From NCBI GenBank assembly GCA_017442185.1, contig JAFSAT010000021.1, positions 62,001 through 126,000 of the forward strand: a stretch of DNA of 64,000 nucleotides, given 5' to 3'. The notes below the pieces were generated by a model, which had not been told where the DNA came from, ran no database searches, and worked only from the letters and a program-made list of their open reading frames with translations. Every line of letters starts with the position of its first letter. The first letter of the stretch is position 1. This DNA comes from Bacteroidaceae bacterium. GTDB taxonomy: Bacteria; Bacteroidota; Bacteroidia; Bacteroidales; Bacteroidaceae. This document shows, one piece after another, positions 18,412 to 27,005 of this stretch. Both the position numbers and the translations under genes were made by a program.

Positions 18412-19023
18412 ATGTTCATAGAGCAAGTACCCGACTTTTTCCGCAATCTCTACCCAAAGGCATTTTGGCGTATGGACCCAAACGTAAAAGCAGTATATCT
18501 GACTTTTGACGATGGGCCTATACCCGTCATAACCCCCTGGGTGACCGACCTGCTGGAACGCTACGGAATAAAAGCTACTTTTTTTATGGTTGGCGATAAT
18601 GTTCACAAGTTTCCACAAGAATATATGCAGGTGGTAGAGAGCGGACATCGTGTGGGGAATCACACCTTCAACCACTTGAAAGGTCTCTTCACCCCCACCA
18701 AAGAGTACATCGAGAATGTCGACCAAGCTGATGCTTTCATACACAGCAACCTCTTTCGCCCACCACACGGATTTCTTAGAAGCATGCAGTATCACGAACT
18801 GAGCAAACGCTACCAATTTGTAATGTGGGACTTAGTGACACGCGATTACAGTTTCCGCCTGTATGGCGAAGATGTGCTTGCCAATGTCAAACGATATACA
18901 CGCAACGGCTCAATAATAACATTCCACGACTCCATTCGCAGCGAAACGAATCTGCGTTATGCCCTGCCACGCTCCATAGATTGGTTGCTTGAACAGGGTT
19001 ATGAATTCAAAATCTTCAAATGA
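18412..19023 (+). CDS. Polysaccharide deacetylase family protein (CE4)
   Basis: The 203-residue product is a compact NodB-homology domain. Motif 1 TFDDGP is at about residues 31-36 (catalytic base and metal Asp). Motif 2 HTFNH is near 84-88 (metal His pair), motif 3 RPPHGF near 117, and a WDLVTRDY block near 140 carries the later motifs. These metal-dependent enzymes remove N-acetyl groups from peptidoglycan or other polysaccharides. There is no signal peptide or transmembrane anchor, so it may act in the cytoplasm on a precursor or be exported by another route. The stop overlaps the queG start (ATGA). Confidence 0.88.
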   Translation: MFIEQVPDFFRNLYPKAFWRMDPNVKAVYLTFDDGPIPVITPWVTDLLERYGIKATFFMVGDNVHKFPQEYMQVVESGHRVGNHTFNHLKGLFTPTKEYIENVDQADAFIHSNLFRPPHGFLRSMQYHELSKRYQFVMWDLVTRDYSFRLYGEDVLANVKRYTRNGSIITFHDSIRSETNLRYALPRSIDWLLEQGYEFKIFK

Positions 19024-19949
19024 CATCTGCCACCGAAATTACACGTTACATAAAAGCCGAGGCATTGCGCCTCGGCTTTAGCGTGTGCGGAATTGCCGAA
19101 GCCACCCCCGTCGCGCAAGAGACTGCAGAGGCTTTTGAACATTGGATAGCCACAGGCAAACACGGCACCATGTCATATTTGGAGCGTAACAGAGACAAAC
19201 GCTTCGACCCGACAAATCTTCTCCCCGGATGCCGCAGCATAATATGTGTAGCAATGAACTACTATCCGGCTCATGCAAAAGAGAAAAAGCAACAACTGCA
19301 TATTGCACGTTACGCACAGGGGAGCGACTACCACAAAGTTGTTAAAGACCGATTATATATGCTCCTGAAAAGCATCAACAACGTTTGTGAGACAAAAGGA
19401 CGCCCATTCTGCGACACAGCCCCCATTCTTGAGAGATATTGGGCCACACGTGCCGGAATCGGATGGATAGGGAAGAACCGACAGCTGATAGTACCTCGCG
19501 CGGGCACACACTTTTTTTTGGGTGAGCTTCTTTTGGATATTAATCTCGAATATGATACCCCGATAGAAGGCAACAGATGTGGGAAATGCAGTGCCTGCAT
19601 TGAGAATTGCCCAACGGGAGCACTCTCGGCCGGAGATTTCGATGCACGCAAATGCCTGTCGTACCTCACCATAGAGTACCGGGGAGAATTACCCGACAGC
19701 ATTGGTGCCAAAATGGGAGACTGCTTCTACGGATGCGACCGCTGTCAGATTTGCTGCCCACACAACAACTTTGCCACAGCCACCACCATAGAGGATTTTA
19801 AAGCGAGCGAAGATTTACTCGCAATGACCGATGATAATTGGAAAAACCTCACCGAAGAACAGTACAACACCCTTTTTAAAGAAAGCGCCGTAGAACGTTG
19901 CGGCTACGAACAGCTCAAAAGAAACATAAAAAGCATAGCGAACAGATAA
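19020..19949 (+). CDS. queG: Epoxyqueuosine reductase QueG
   Basis: QueG is the B12-dependent, two-[4Fe-4S] enzyme that reduces epoxyqueuosine to queuosine in the wobble base of GUN-anticodon tRNAs. The 309-residue protein has the conserved DTAPILER...GWIGKN region near residues 130-152, a first ferredoxin-like cluster motif (CGKCSACIENCPTGAL) near 186-201, and a second Cys group (CDRCQICCPHN) near 238-248. Length fits the family. It ends the DUF2723-deacetylase-queG transcript, followed by a terminator. Confidence 0.95.
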   Translation: MTSATEITRYIKAEALRLGFSVCGIAEATPVAQETAEAFEHWIATGKHGTMSYLERNRDKRFDPTNLLPGCRSIICVAMNYYPAHAKEKKQQLHIARYAQGSDYHKVVKDRLYMLLKSINNVCETKGRPFCDTAPILERYWATRAGIGWIGKNRQLIVPRAGTHFFLGELLLDINLEYDTPIEGNRCGKCSACIENCPTGALSAGDFDARKCLSYLTIEYRGELPDSIGAKMGDCFYGCDRCQICCPHNNFATATTIEDFKASEDLLAMTDDNWKNLTEEQYNTLFKESAVERCGYEQLKRNIKSIANR

Positions 19950-19997
19950 ACAATCGGGTGCACAGTCTACTGTTTTTTGCTGTGCACCCGATTGTTA
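19950..19997. terminator. Bidirectional terminator between queG and ddh
   Basis: Arms 19950-19965 and 19980-19995 form a perfect 16-bp stem (ACAATCGGGTGCACAG and its complement) around a T-rich 14-nt loop. It separates the convergent queG and ddh genes. Confidence 0.88.
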
Positions 19998-20014
19998 TCA
20001 TACAAATTTCCGCA

Positions 20015-20914
20015 TTACACTAAATGTGCAATAAGTTCCTCGCGGTCGCCATATAAGAGGTCTAACACAGGAATCTCTACCATTGTGTAGCAACCGGGCT
20101 GCTGGCGCATAGAGGCACGTGCACAACACACAAGTACCTGAGCCGTAAGTGCAGGGTTGTTGATACGCATGCTGAATTCAAACAGCTGATTCTGTGTGAC
20201 GCCCGAAACGCCTTTGCGTGTAAGTGTTACTCCATGCCCCATATCCAAAAGTTCATCCACGCAAGGAACGTTTATCACATGGGTCTCGTCATTCACAAAA
20301 TAGGGGTCGGCTTTTATGGCTGCTGCCACCTGCTCAAAATCGTATCCCTCTTCAAGCTCAATGTATACCATGCGACGATGTATGCCTGTACCCACCGGAA
20401 TAGTCATCGAGAGAGCCGCTTTCACCCCCTCAACGGCTTTTACCGCCACTGTATGTCCCATGCTCATCCCAGGGCCGAAGTTTGTGTATGTGATTCCTTT
20501 TGGAGCTATAGCCTGCAACAGAGTGCGCACCACCGAGTCGCTGCCCGGATCCCATCCTGCCGATATTATTGAAACTGCATTGCCGGCCTTTGCACTTTCG
20601 CCAAGCGAGCGACGCAATTGCACTATCTGTGAGTGTATGTCAAAACTATCCACTGTGTTTATTCCAAGTGCCAAAATATCTTTGGCGTATTTTTCGACAC
20701 TGCGTGTGGGGGTCGAGAGAATGGCAACATCTACGGCGCCAAGTTCACGTATGTCTTTAGCCACATTGTAGTTTTTCAGTTCGGGCGGACAATTATCGGC
20801 ACCCGAGCGACGTACAATTCCGGCCACCTCAAAATCGGGTGCTGCTTCCAATGCTTGCAGGGTGTATTTACCTATATTGCCATAGCCGACAATGGCTGCT
20901 CTTATCTTTTTCAT
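20015..20914 (-). CDS. ddh: meso-Diaminopimelate D-dehydrogenase
   Basis: Ddh makes meso-diaminopimelate directly from tetrahydrodipicolinate, NADPH and ammonia, a one-step route to lysine and peptidoglycan precursor. The 299-residue product starts with a Rossmann motif VGYGNIG (residues 9-15). It has the family blocks STPTRSVEKYA, SIISAGWDPGSDS (substrate-binding, near residue 115), FGPGMSMGHTVAVKA and a RMVYIELEEG region. It is monocistronic on the minus strand. On that strand a TATCTTAG hexamer-like -7 box lies at 20952-20945, but no clear -33 is seen. Confidence 0.95.
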   Translation of the reverse strand: MKKIRAAIVGYGNIGKYTLQALEAAPDFEVAGIVRRSGADNCPPELKNYNVAKDIRELGAVDVAILSTPTRSVEKYAKDILALGINTVDSFDIHSQIVQLRRSLGESAKAGNAVSIISAGWDPGSDSVVRTLLQAIAPKGITYTNFGPGMSMGHTVAVKAVEGVKAALSMTIPVGTGIHRRMVYIELEEGYDFEQVAAAIKADPYFVNDETHVINVPCVDELLDMGHGVTLTRKGVSGVTQNQLFEFSMRINNPALTAQVLVCCARASMRQQPGCYTMVEIPVLDLLYGDREELIAHLV

Positions 20915-21039
20915 ATATTTTTAATTTATTTGTTTATTACGGTGCTAAGATATATAAATATTGTTTTTTTCTTATCACTGCGATATGTTTTTTAAGATGT
21001 TTTTTCTTATAAATTGTTTCAACATACACCTGACCCATA

Positions 21040-21076
21040 AAAATATAACGCCGCAGGCGTTGCGGCGTTATATTTT
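21040..21076 (-). terminator. Terminator of pnp
   Basis: AAAATATAACGCCGCA (21040-21055) and its exact complement (21061-21076) form a 16-bp stem with a 5-nt loop, 5 bp after the pnp stop. The A/T ends make it work in both directions. Confidence 0.88.
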
Positions 21077-21081
21077 ATTTA

Positions 21082-23259
21082 TCAATCGTTATGTTGTTGA
21101 CGGCGAGGTTCGCGACGTGGGCGACGCTCACGCTCTTCGTAGCCTTCGGGCTTTTCGAGCAACACCTTGCGCGACAGCTTGAACTTGCCGGTCTTGGGGT
21201 CGATGTCAAGCAGTTTCACTGTTATCTTATCGCCCTCTTTAATGCCGGTCTCTTCCATTGTCTCGAAACGTTTCCAATCAATCTCGCTGATGTGCAGAAG
21301 ACCATCTTTTCCGGGCATAAATTCCACGAATGCTCCGTAGGGCATCACGCTGCGCACGAGGCCTTCGTAAACTTCTCCGGCCTCGGGGATGGCAACAATT
21401 GCTCTGATTTTGGCAATTGCTTCGTTAATGGAATTGCCGTTGCTTGCAGCAATCTCGATGATACCTTCGCCCTCAACCTCTTCGATTGAGATTGTCGCTC
21501 CTGTCTCCTCTTGCATACCTTGGATAATCTTTCCGCCCGGGCCTATCACTGCTCCGATGAATTCTTTGGGTATACGCATGGTCTCGATGCGGGGAGCATG
21601 GGGCTTAAGCTCTGTACGTGGTTCTGCAATGCAATCTGTAATCTTGCCTAGGATGTGCATGCGACCTTCACGCGCCTGGTTAAGCGCTTTTTCGAGTATC
21701 TCAAATGACAAACCGTCTACTTTGATGTCCATCTGTGTAGCGGTGATGCCATCTACTGTTCCTGTAACCTTGAAGTCCATGTCGCCCAAGTGATCCTCGT
21801 CGCCCAAAATATCGCTCAACACTGCATACTTCTCTTCGCCTGCGTTTTTTATAAGTCCCATAGCGATACCCGACACAGGTTTCTTTATCTTAACGCCTGC
21901 ATCCATAAGTGCGAGTGTACCGGCGCACACGGTTGCCATAGACGATGAACCGTTAGACTCTAAGATATCCGATACCACGCGGATGCAGTAGGGGTAATCG
22001 GCGGGAACCATATTCTTGAGTGCACGACATGCAAGGTTGCCATGACCAATTTCGCGACGGCCTACTCCGCGCTGAGGACGTGCCTCGCCCGTAGAGAAGG
22101 GGGGGAAGTTATAATGGAGCAGGAAACGGTCGGTTCCTTGGTTCATCACATCGTCGATAATCTTTTCGTCGCGTTTTGTACCTAAAGTCACTGATGTGAG
22201 CGACTGTGTCTCGCCACGTGTGAACACGGCCGAGCCGTGGGGGCCGGGCAGATAGCCAACCTCGCACCAGATGGGACGTATATCGGTTGTTTTACGACCG
22301 TCGAGACGTTTGCCCTCGTCGAGAATGCAACGACGCATTGCCTCTTTCTCTACATCGTGGTAGTAGCGGTCGATAAGAGCACCTTTTTGCTCAAGCTCCT
22401 CCTCGGTGAACTGTGCTTTGAAAGCCTCACGCACAGCCTCGAATGCCTCGCTGCGTCCATGCTTGTCGCTGTTGCCGCTTGCTGCCACCGCATAGGCTTT
22501 GGCATAGCAGGCCTCGTGCACCTGTGCGCGCAATTCTTCATCGTTTTCTTCGTGGCAATATTCGCGTTTAACGGTAGAGCCAACCTCTTCCATCAGTTCC
22601 ATCTGTGCTTTGCAATGCACTTTGATAGCCTCATGAGCCACTTTCATTGCCTCGAGCAGGTCGCTCTCCGAAACCTCTTTCATCTCACCCTCTACCATCA
22701 TGATGTTATCGTATGTTGCTGCCACCATGATGTCCATATCTGCATTTTCCATCTGTGCAAAAGTGGGGTTCACCACAAATTCACCATTGACACGTGCCAC
22801 TCGCACCTCGGAGATAGGGCCTCCGAATGGAATATCCGACACAGCCAATGCTGCAGAGGCTGCAAGACCGGCAAGGGCATCGGGCATATCTACGCCGTCG
22901 GCCGAGAAAAGGATGATGTTAACATACACCTCGGCATGATAGTTATCGGGAAAGAGTGGACGCAATGCGCGGTCTACCAAACGGCAGGTGAGGATTTCAT
23001 AATCCGAAGCCTTTCCTTCGCGCCTTGTAAATCCTCCGGGGAAACGGCCGAATGCGGCATATTTCTCTTTATACTCAACCTGTAAAGGCATAAAATCGGT
23101 TCCGGGGACTGCATCTTTCGCAGCACATACCGTCGCCAGCAACATTGTGTTGCCCAAGCGCAACATCACAGAACCGTCGGCCTGCTTGGCCAGTTTTCCG
23201 GTCTCAAGAGTGATGACACGTCCGTCGGGCAGAGCCACGTTTTTTGTTACAACATTCAT
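21082..23259 (-). CDS. pnp: Polynucleotide phosphorylase
   Basis: PNPase degrades RNA 3'-5' with phosphate. The 725-residue product has two RNase PH domains, the second with the [20 protein letters not shown] block near residue 390. A KH domain ([19 protein letters not shown], near 580) and an S1 domain ([20 protein letters not shown], near 640) follow. The tail after S1 is Arg/Glu-rich ([13 protein letters not shown]) and probably binds RNA. All domains are complete. The gene is transcribed on its own from a divergent intergenic region shared with the lipoprotein gene at 23360. Confidence 0.97.
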   Translation of the reverse strand: MNVVTKNVALPDGRVITLETGKLAKQADGSVMLRLGNTMLLATVCAAKDAVPGTDFMPLQVEYKEKYAAFGRFPGGFTRREGKASDYEILTCRLVDRALRPLFPDNYHAEVYVNIILFSADGVDMPDALAGLAASAALAVSDIPFGGPISEVRVARVNGEFVVNPTFAQMENADMDIMVAATYDNIMMVEGEMKEVSESDLLEAMKVAHEAIKVHCKAQMELMEEVGSTVKREYCHEENDEELRAQVHEACYAKAYAVAASGNSDKHGRSEAFEAVREAFKAQFTEEELEQKGALIDRYYHDVEKEAMRRCILDEGKRLDGRKTTDIRPIWCEVGYLPGPHGSAVFTRGETQSLTSVTLGTKRDEKIIDDVMNQGTDRFLLHYNFPPFSTGEARPQRGVGRREIGHGNLACRALKNMVPADYPYCIRVVSDILESNGSSSMATVCAGTLALMDAGVKIKKPVSGIAMGLIKNAGEEKYAVLSDILGDEDHLGDMDFKVTGTVDGITATQMDIKVDGLSFEILEKALNQAREGRMHILGKITDCIAEPRTELKPHAPRIETMRIPKEFIGAVIGPGGKIIQGMQEETGATISIEEVEGEGIIEIAASNGNSINEAIAKIRAIVAIPEAGEVYEGLVRSVMPYGAFVEFMPGKDGLLHISEIDWKRFETMEETGIKEGDKITVKLLDIDPKTGKFKLSRKVLLEKPEGYEERERRPRREPRRQQHND

Positions 23260-23300
23260 CTTTGGTTATCTTTTAAACTATTTCTGTATCTAAATTCTTG

Positions 23301-23337
23301 CAAAGATACATCTTTTTCCATATTTTCACTATCTTTG
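23301..23337. promoter_or_regulatory. Divergent, mirror-image -7 boxes for pnp and the lipoprotein gene
   Basis: A TATCTTTG box on the minus strand (23308-23301, for pnp) faces a TATCTTTG box on the plus strand (23330-23337). Together they form the inverted repeat GCAAAGATA-N21-TATCTTTGC. Both match TAnnTTTG; neither has a good TTTG at the -33 distance, since each -33 region falls over the other box. Confidence 0.65.
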
Positions 23338-23359
23338 CGCCGAAAAATACAAAAAAGAG

Positions 23360-24538
23360 ATGAATATAATCAAATTTAAAGTTATAGTTTCTGTGTCGAT
23401 TATCTTATCGACATTGTTGTTTACAGGGTGCTCGCAGAAAGAGACTTTCACGATTGAGGGTCGCATAGACGGTGCTGCCGGAAAGACCTTATATCTGTCA
23501 AATGTAGGTATTCTGAAGAGTGTCAGCATCGACTCTGTGAAAATAGATAAAGCCGGTAAATTCAGTTTCACGCAGCCACGACCCGAATGTTACGATTTTT
23601 ATCGCCTGCAACTTGAAAAAAGAGGACGGCACATCACAATAGCAATTGATTCCACCGAGACTGTTGCCATCACCTCGGACACCGTCGATTTTGCAGGCAA
23701 TTGCAAGATAGAAGGCTCGGAACAAAGCAACAGAATCAAAGAGCTTGTTGCACTTGAAGATGCCCTTCAAAAGCAGGTGAACATGTTGATAAAAAACACA
23801 TCGCCGGCAATAGGCGAGACACGCGAAACAATCTACAAACTGATAAATGAATTTAAGCAAAACATCTGCAAAGAGTATATAGCCGCAGCACCGCACACCT
23901 CAAGCGCCTACTACGCATTATACCTGCGACTGAACGGAGCACCGTTGTTCGACCCCATGCACAACCGCTTCGACAGCCGCTGCTTCTCGGCTGTTGCAAC
24001 AAGCCTCAGCCATAGCCATCCGCACGCCACACGCGCGATACATCTGTATAACACCGCGATAAAGGGTATGCGAATGACACAACCCGCAAAAAGAGACACC
24101 TTATACCTTGAACCCACAAACACAGCATCGACAGGCCTTTTCGACATAAAACTGCCCGACATAGATGGCGACAGCATCAGCCTGACCTCGCTAAAGGGCA
24201 AAGTGGTACTTCTCGACTTCACCGTATACGGCGATGCAAAGATAAGCGCCCGCAATCTTGAATTGCGCGAATTGTACGACAAATACAAAGAAAAAGGCTT
24301 CGAGATATTTCAAATATCATTCGACGGCAACGAGCATTTCTGGAAAACCTCGGCCGCAAATCTGCCCTGGCTGTGTGTACGCGATGGCGAAGGATTTGCA
24401 TCGTACACCACCACACTGTATCGCGTGAGCAGAATACCCACCTATTTCCTCATAAACAGAGCCAACGAGGTGGTGCTGCGCGACGAACAGGTTGCCAACC
24501 TCGAAGAGAGCATTAAAAACCTGATAAAGGAGAAATAA
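23360..24538 (+). CDS. DUF4369/thioredoxin-fold lipoprotein without CxxC
   Basis: The 392-residue product is a lipoprotein (lipobox LFTGC, Cys24). An N-terminal DUF4369-type beta domain (FTIEGRIDGAAGKTLYLSN) is followed by a helical linker and a C-terminal AhpC/TlpA-like thioredoxin fold (about residues 255-390). TlpA-type proteins carry WCxxC in the motif after the first strand, but here the position reads LLDFTVYGDAKISARN, with no cysteine pair. The cis-Pro loop is kept (SRIPTYFLI). It is therefore likely not a classical disulfide reductase; a binding or structural role is possible. Such DUF4369 lipoproteins are common in Bacteroidota. Confidence 0.82.
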   Translation: MNIIKFKVIVSVSIILSTLLFTGCSQKETFTIEGRIDGAAGKTLYLSNVGILKSVSIDSVKIDKAGKFSFTQPRPECYDFYRLQLEKRGRHITIAIDSTETVAITSDTVDFAGNCKIEGSEQSNRIKELVALEDALQKQVNMLIKNTSPAIGETRETIYKLINEFKQNICKEYIAAAPHTSSAYYALYLRLNGAPLFDPMHNRFDSRCFSAVATSLSHSHPHATRAIHLYNTAIKGMRMTQPAKRDTLYLEPTNTASTGLFDIKLPDIDGDSISLTSLKGKVVLLDFTVYGDAKISARNLELRELYDKYKEKGFEIFQISFDGNEHFWKTSAANLPWLCVRDGEGFASYTTTLYRVSRIPTYFLINRANEVVLRDEQVANLEESIKNLIKEK

Positions 24539-24594
24539 CACCACAAAAAAGAGAAGACAGAGACAATAACGCCGAAAAATATTTTCGCCATTAA

Positions 24595-24626
24595 TTTGTT
24601 TTTTATTTAAAAAGAGGTTATCTTTG
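24595..24626 (+). promoter_or_regulatory. Promoter of greA
   Basis: TTTG (24595-24598), 20 nt, TATCTTTG (24619-24626): a perfect match to the Bacteroides consensus. Transcription would start near 24633, leaving a leader of about 75 nt before the greA ATG. Confidence 0.85.
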
Positions 24627-24649
24627 CCCCATAATAAAAAAAGGGAATT

Positions 24650-24697
24650 GGGTTCCGGCACATGTGCCGGAATCCATTGTTTTACTGTTTTTAAAAA
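24650..24697 (+). promoter_or_regulatory. Hairpin plus T-rich tract in the greA leader
   Basis: Positions 24650-24662 and 24663-24675 form a GC-rich palindrome with 12 of 13 pairs (core TTCCGGCACATGTGCCGGAA), followed by ATTGTTTTACTGTTTTT. It lies wholly between the promoter and the start codon, so it could act as an attenuator-type terminator in the leader. This is an inference from position and shape. Confidence 0.55.
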
Positions 24698-24708
24698 AAA
24701 GAAGCGAT

Positions 24709-25170
24709 ATGAGTTATATGTCACAGGAAGGCTACAATAAACTGTTGGCCGATTTAAAAGAGTTAGAGGGTAAGCGTCCCGAGATAATACGCGCAATCGC
24801 CGAAGCACGCGACAAAGGCGACCTTTCCGAAAATGCCGAGTACGATGCAGCAAAAGAGGCACAAGGCATGCTCGAAATGAGAATAAACGAACTGAAAATG
24901 ATTATTGCCGATGCAAAAATCATAGATACATCAAAGTTGAGCACCGACCACGTGCAGGTTCTCACAAAAGTAGGCCTTAAGAACACAAAAACAGGTGCCA
25001 CCATGCAATATGCAATAGTACCCGAGAGCGAAGCAAACCTGCGCGAAGGTAAAATTTCAATCAACACCCCGATAGCCAAGGGACTATTAGGAAAAAAAGT
25101 CGGCGACGTTGCCGAGATTACAGTTCCCCAAGGCAAAATCTCCCTTGAAATAACCAGCATAAGCATTTAA
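24709..25170 (+). CDS. greA: Transcription elongation factor GreA
   Basis: GreA enters the secondary channel of RNA polymerase and stimulates cleavage of backtracked RNA. Start 24709 (MSYMSQEGYNKLLADL) gives a 153-residue protein, close to the usual 158; an in-frame start at 24664 would lie in the leader hairpin. The N-terminal coiled coil carries the acidic tip residues in GDLSENAEYDAAKEAQG (about 39-55). The C-terminal FKBP-like domain has the TPIAKGLLGKKVGD motif near 122. It is followed by the HIT gene after 4 bp. Confidence 0.95.
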   Translation: MSYMSQEGYNKLLADLKELEGKRPEIIRAIAEARDKGDLSENAEYDAAKEAQGMLEMRINELKMIIADAKIIDTSKLSTDHVQVLTKVGLKNTKTGATMQYAIVPESEANLREGKISINTPIAKGLLGKKVGDVAEITVPQGKISLEITSISI

Positions 25171-25174
25171 AAAA

Positions 25175-25573
25175 ATGGCAACAATCTTCAGCAAGATAAT
25201 AGCAGGAGAAATACCGAGCTACAAAGTGGCAGAGGATGAGCAATTCTATGCCTTTCTCGACATAAATCCACTTGCACAAGGCCACACCCTTGTTGTCCCC
25301 AAACACGAAACAGACTACTTCTTCGACTTAGAGGACAACGAAATAGCAGCCATGCAAATATTCACAAAAAAAGTTGCAGCAGCAATAAAGCGTGCATACC
25401 CCTGCATCAAAGTAGGTCAGGCAGTATTAGGACTTGAAGTTCCCCACGCACACATACATCTTATTCCGATGCAAAGCGAGAGAGACATGCTCTTCACAAA
25501 TCCCAAGCTAAAATTCACAGCCGAGGAATTCAAGCAAACAGCTGCAAAAATACACGCAGAGTTTGAAAAATAA
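25175..25573 (+). CDS. HIT-family nucleotide hydrolase (HinT-like)
   Basis: This 132-residue protein is a complete histidine-triad domain: N-terminal TIFSKIIAGEIPSYKV, central FLDINPLAQGHTLVVPK, and catalytic HAHIHL near residue 92, which is preceded by the usual GLEVPH loop. HIT proteins hydrolyse adenosine phosphoramidates or related nucleotides. It is cotranscribed with greA and followed by a terminator. The exact physiological substrate cannot be told from sequence. Confidence 0.93.
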   Translation: MATIFSKIIAGEIPSYKVAEDEQFYAFLDINPLAQGHTLVVPKHETDYFFDLEDNEIAAMQIFTKKVAAAIKRAYPCIKVGQAVLGLEVPHAHIHLIPMQSERDMLFTNPKLKFTAEEFKQTAAKIHAEFEK

Positions 25574-25601
25574 AAAAAGCACTTAAAAAGCGCCTAAAAT
25601 A

Positions 25602-25656
25602 GAAGTTGAATAAAAAAACGTCGGTAAAAAGGCGCATTTTACTCAACTTCTTTTTT
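25602..25656 (+). terminator. Terminator after the HIT gene
   Basis: GAAGTTGAATAAAA (25602-25615) pairs with TTTTACTCAACTTC (25637-25650) with one mismatch and is followed by TTTTTT. An internal GCGCCT/AGGCGC pair offers an alternative fold. Confidence 0.8.
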
Positions 25657-25667
25657 CATTAAGAGCA

Positions 25668-27005
25668 ATGAAGACACTGATAAAAAACGTAACAATAGTA
25701 AACGAAGGAGAGGTATTCAAAGGCTCGATAGTATTGAACGAGTCACGTATAGCCGAGATACTGCACGAGGGAGAGTCGCCCCGTCGCAGCAACCAGACCA
25801 TAATAGACGCCGAGGGAATGTATCTGATACCCGGAGTAATAGACAGTCACGTACACTTTCGTGAGCCGGGGCTCACACACAAAGGCAGCATATATACCGA
25901 AAGCCGTGCAGCAGCAGCCGGCGGCATCACCTCATATATGGAAATGCCAAACACAAATCCCCAAACAACAACACTCAAAGCACTAAAAGATAAATTCGCA
26001 ACAGCCGCCAAAGACAGTGCCGTAAACTACTCGTTCTACTTTGGAGCCACCACAAACAACAGCAATCTGTTTAACAGAATAAATCCCAGGCAGGTATGCG
26101 GAATAAAGCTCTTCATGGGTTCAAGCACAGGAAATATGCTGGTTGAGACGGCCGAGGCACTCGAAAAAATATTCCGCACAGCACACCTGCCCATAGCCGT
26201 ACATTGCGAAGACACCTCCATAATAACAGCCAACGCACACAAAATAATACAAACAGAGGGTGCAGACCCCGATATAAAATTCCACCCCATAATACGTAGC
26301 ACCGAAGCATGCTACAATTCAACACTGCAAGCCATAGAATATGCTCGAAAATATGGCACAAAACTACATATAACACACATAAGCACACAAAAAGAGTTAT
26401 CACTGCTCAAGAGTGCAACCACACACAACAAAACCATAACAGCCGAAGCAACCCCGGCACACCTCACCTTTTGCGACAAAGACTATGCACGTTTGGGCAC
26501 ACGCATAAAATGCAATCCGGCAATAAAACACGAAGATGACCGCAATGCACTTCGTCGCGCCATAACAGAGAACAAAATAGATGTGATAAGCACCGACCAC
26601 GCACCACACCTCCTATCCGACAAAGAGGGAGGAGCATTAAGAGCCGCATCGGGCATGCCATCCATCCAATTTTCCCTTATATCCATGCTGCAACTTGTAA
26701 ACGAGGGTGTATTCACGATAGAGAAACTTGTAGAGAAAATGTGTCACGCTCCAGCCGACATATTCAACATATACAATCGAGGCTACCTGCGCAAAGGTTA
26801 CTATGCCGACTTTGTACTCATCGACCCAAACGCAAGACACACTGTAACATCCGACGACATAATAAGCAAATGCGCATGGAGTCCTTTTGAAGGGACAACA
26901 TTCGATTGGAGCGTACGCCAAACATGGATAAACGGAAAATGCGTATACAAAGACGGACAGATAAACGACGAAATACGCGGAAAAGCACTCCGCTTCAACC
27001 GATGA
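25668..27005 (+). CDS. pyrC: Dihydroorotase
   Basis: This enzyme closes carbamoyl-aspartate to dihydroorotate in pyrimidine synthesis. The 445-residue product fits the long type I amidohydrolase group: the metal-binding HxH is in DSHVHFREPG near residues 58-67, a Lys-containing FMGSSTG segment lies near 148 (candidate carboxylated Lys in IKLFMG), His residues are in HCEDTS and HITHIS, and the catalytic Asp is in STDHAPH near 308. All metal ligands appear present. The stop overlaps the next gene (ATGA). Confidence 0.93.
   Translation: MKTLIKNVTIVNEGEVFKGSIVLNESRIAEILHEGESPRRSNQTIIDAEGMYLIPGVIDSHVHFREPGLTHKGSIYTESRAAAAGGITSYMEMPNTNPQTTTLKALKDKFATAAKDSAVNYSFYFGATTNNSNLFNRINPRQVCGIKLFMGSSTGNMLVETAEALEKIFRTAHLPIAVHCEDTSIITANAHKIIQTEGADPDIKFHPIIRSTEACYNSTLQAIEYARKYGTKLHITHISTQKELSLLKSATTHNKTITAEATPAHLTFCDKDYARLGTRIKCNPAIKHEDDRNALRRAITENKIDVISTDHAPHLLSDKEGGALRAASGMPSIQFSLISMLQLVNEGVFTIEKLVEKMCHAPADIFNIYNRGYLRKGYYADFVLIDPNARHTVTSDDIISKCAWSPFEGTTFDWSVRQTWINGKCVYKDGQINDEIRGKALRFNR

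Noticed and set aside
22237-23085. A 282-codon open frame on the plus strand opposite pnp
   Set aside because: It lies wholly antisense to a complete PNPase gene; the His/Cys-rich composition is what the complement of pnp codons yields, and no domain is recognisable.
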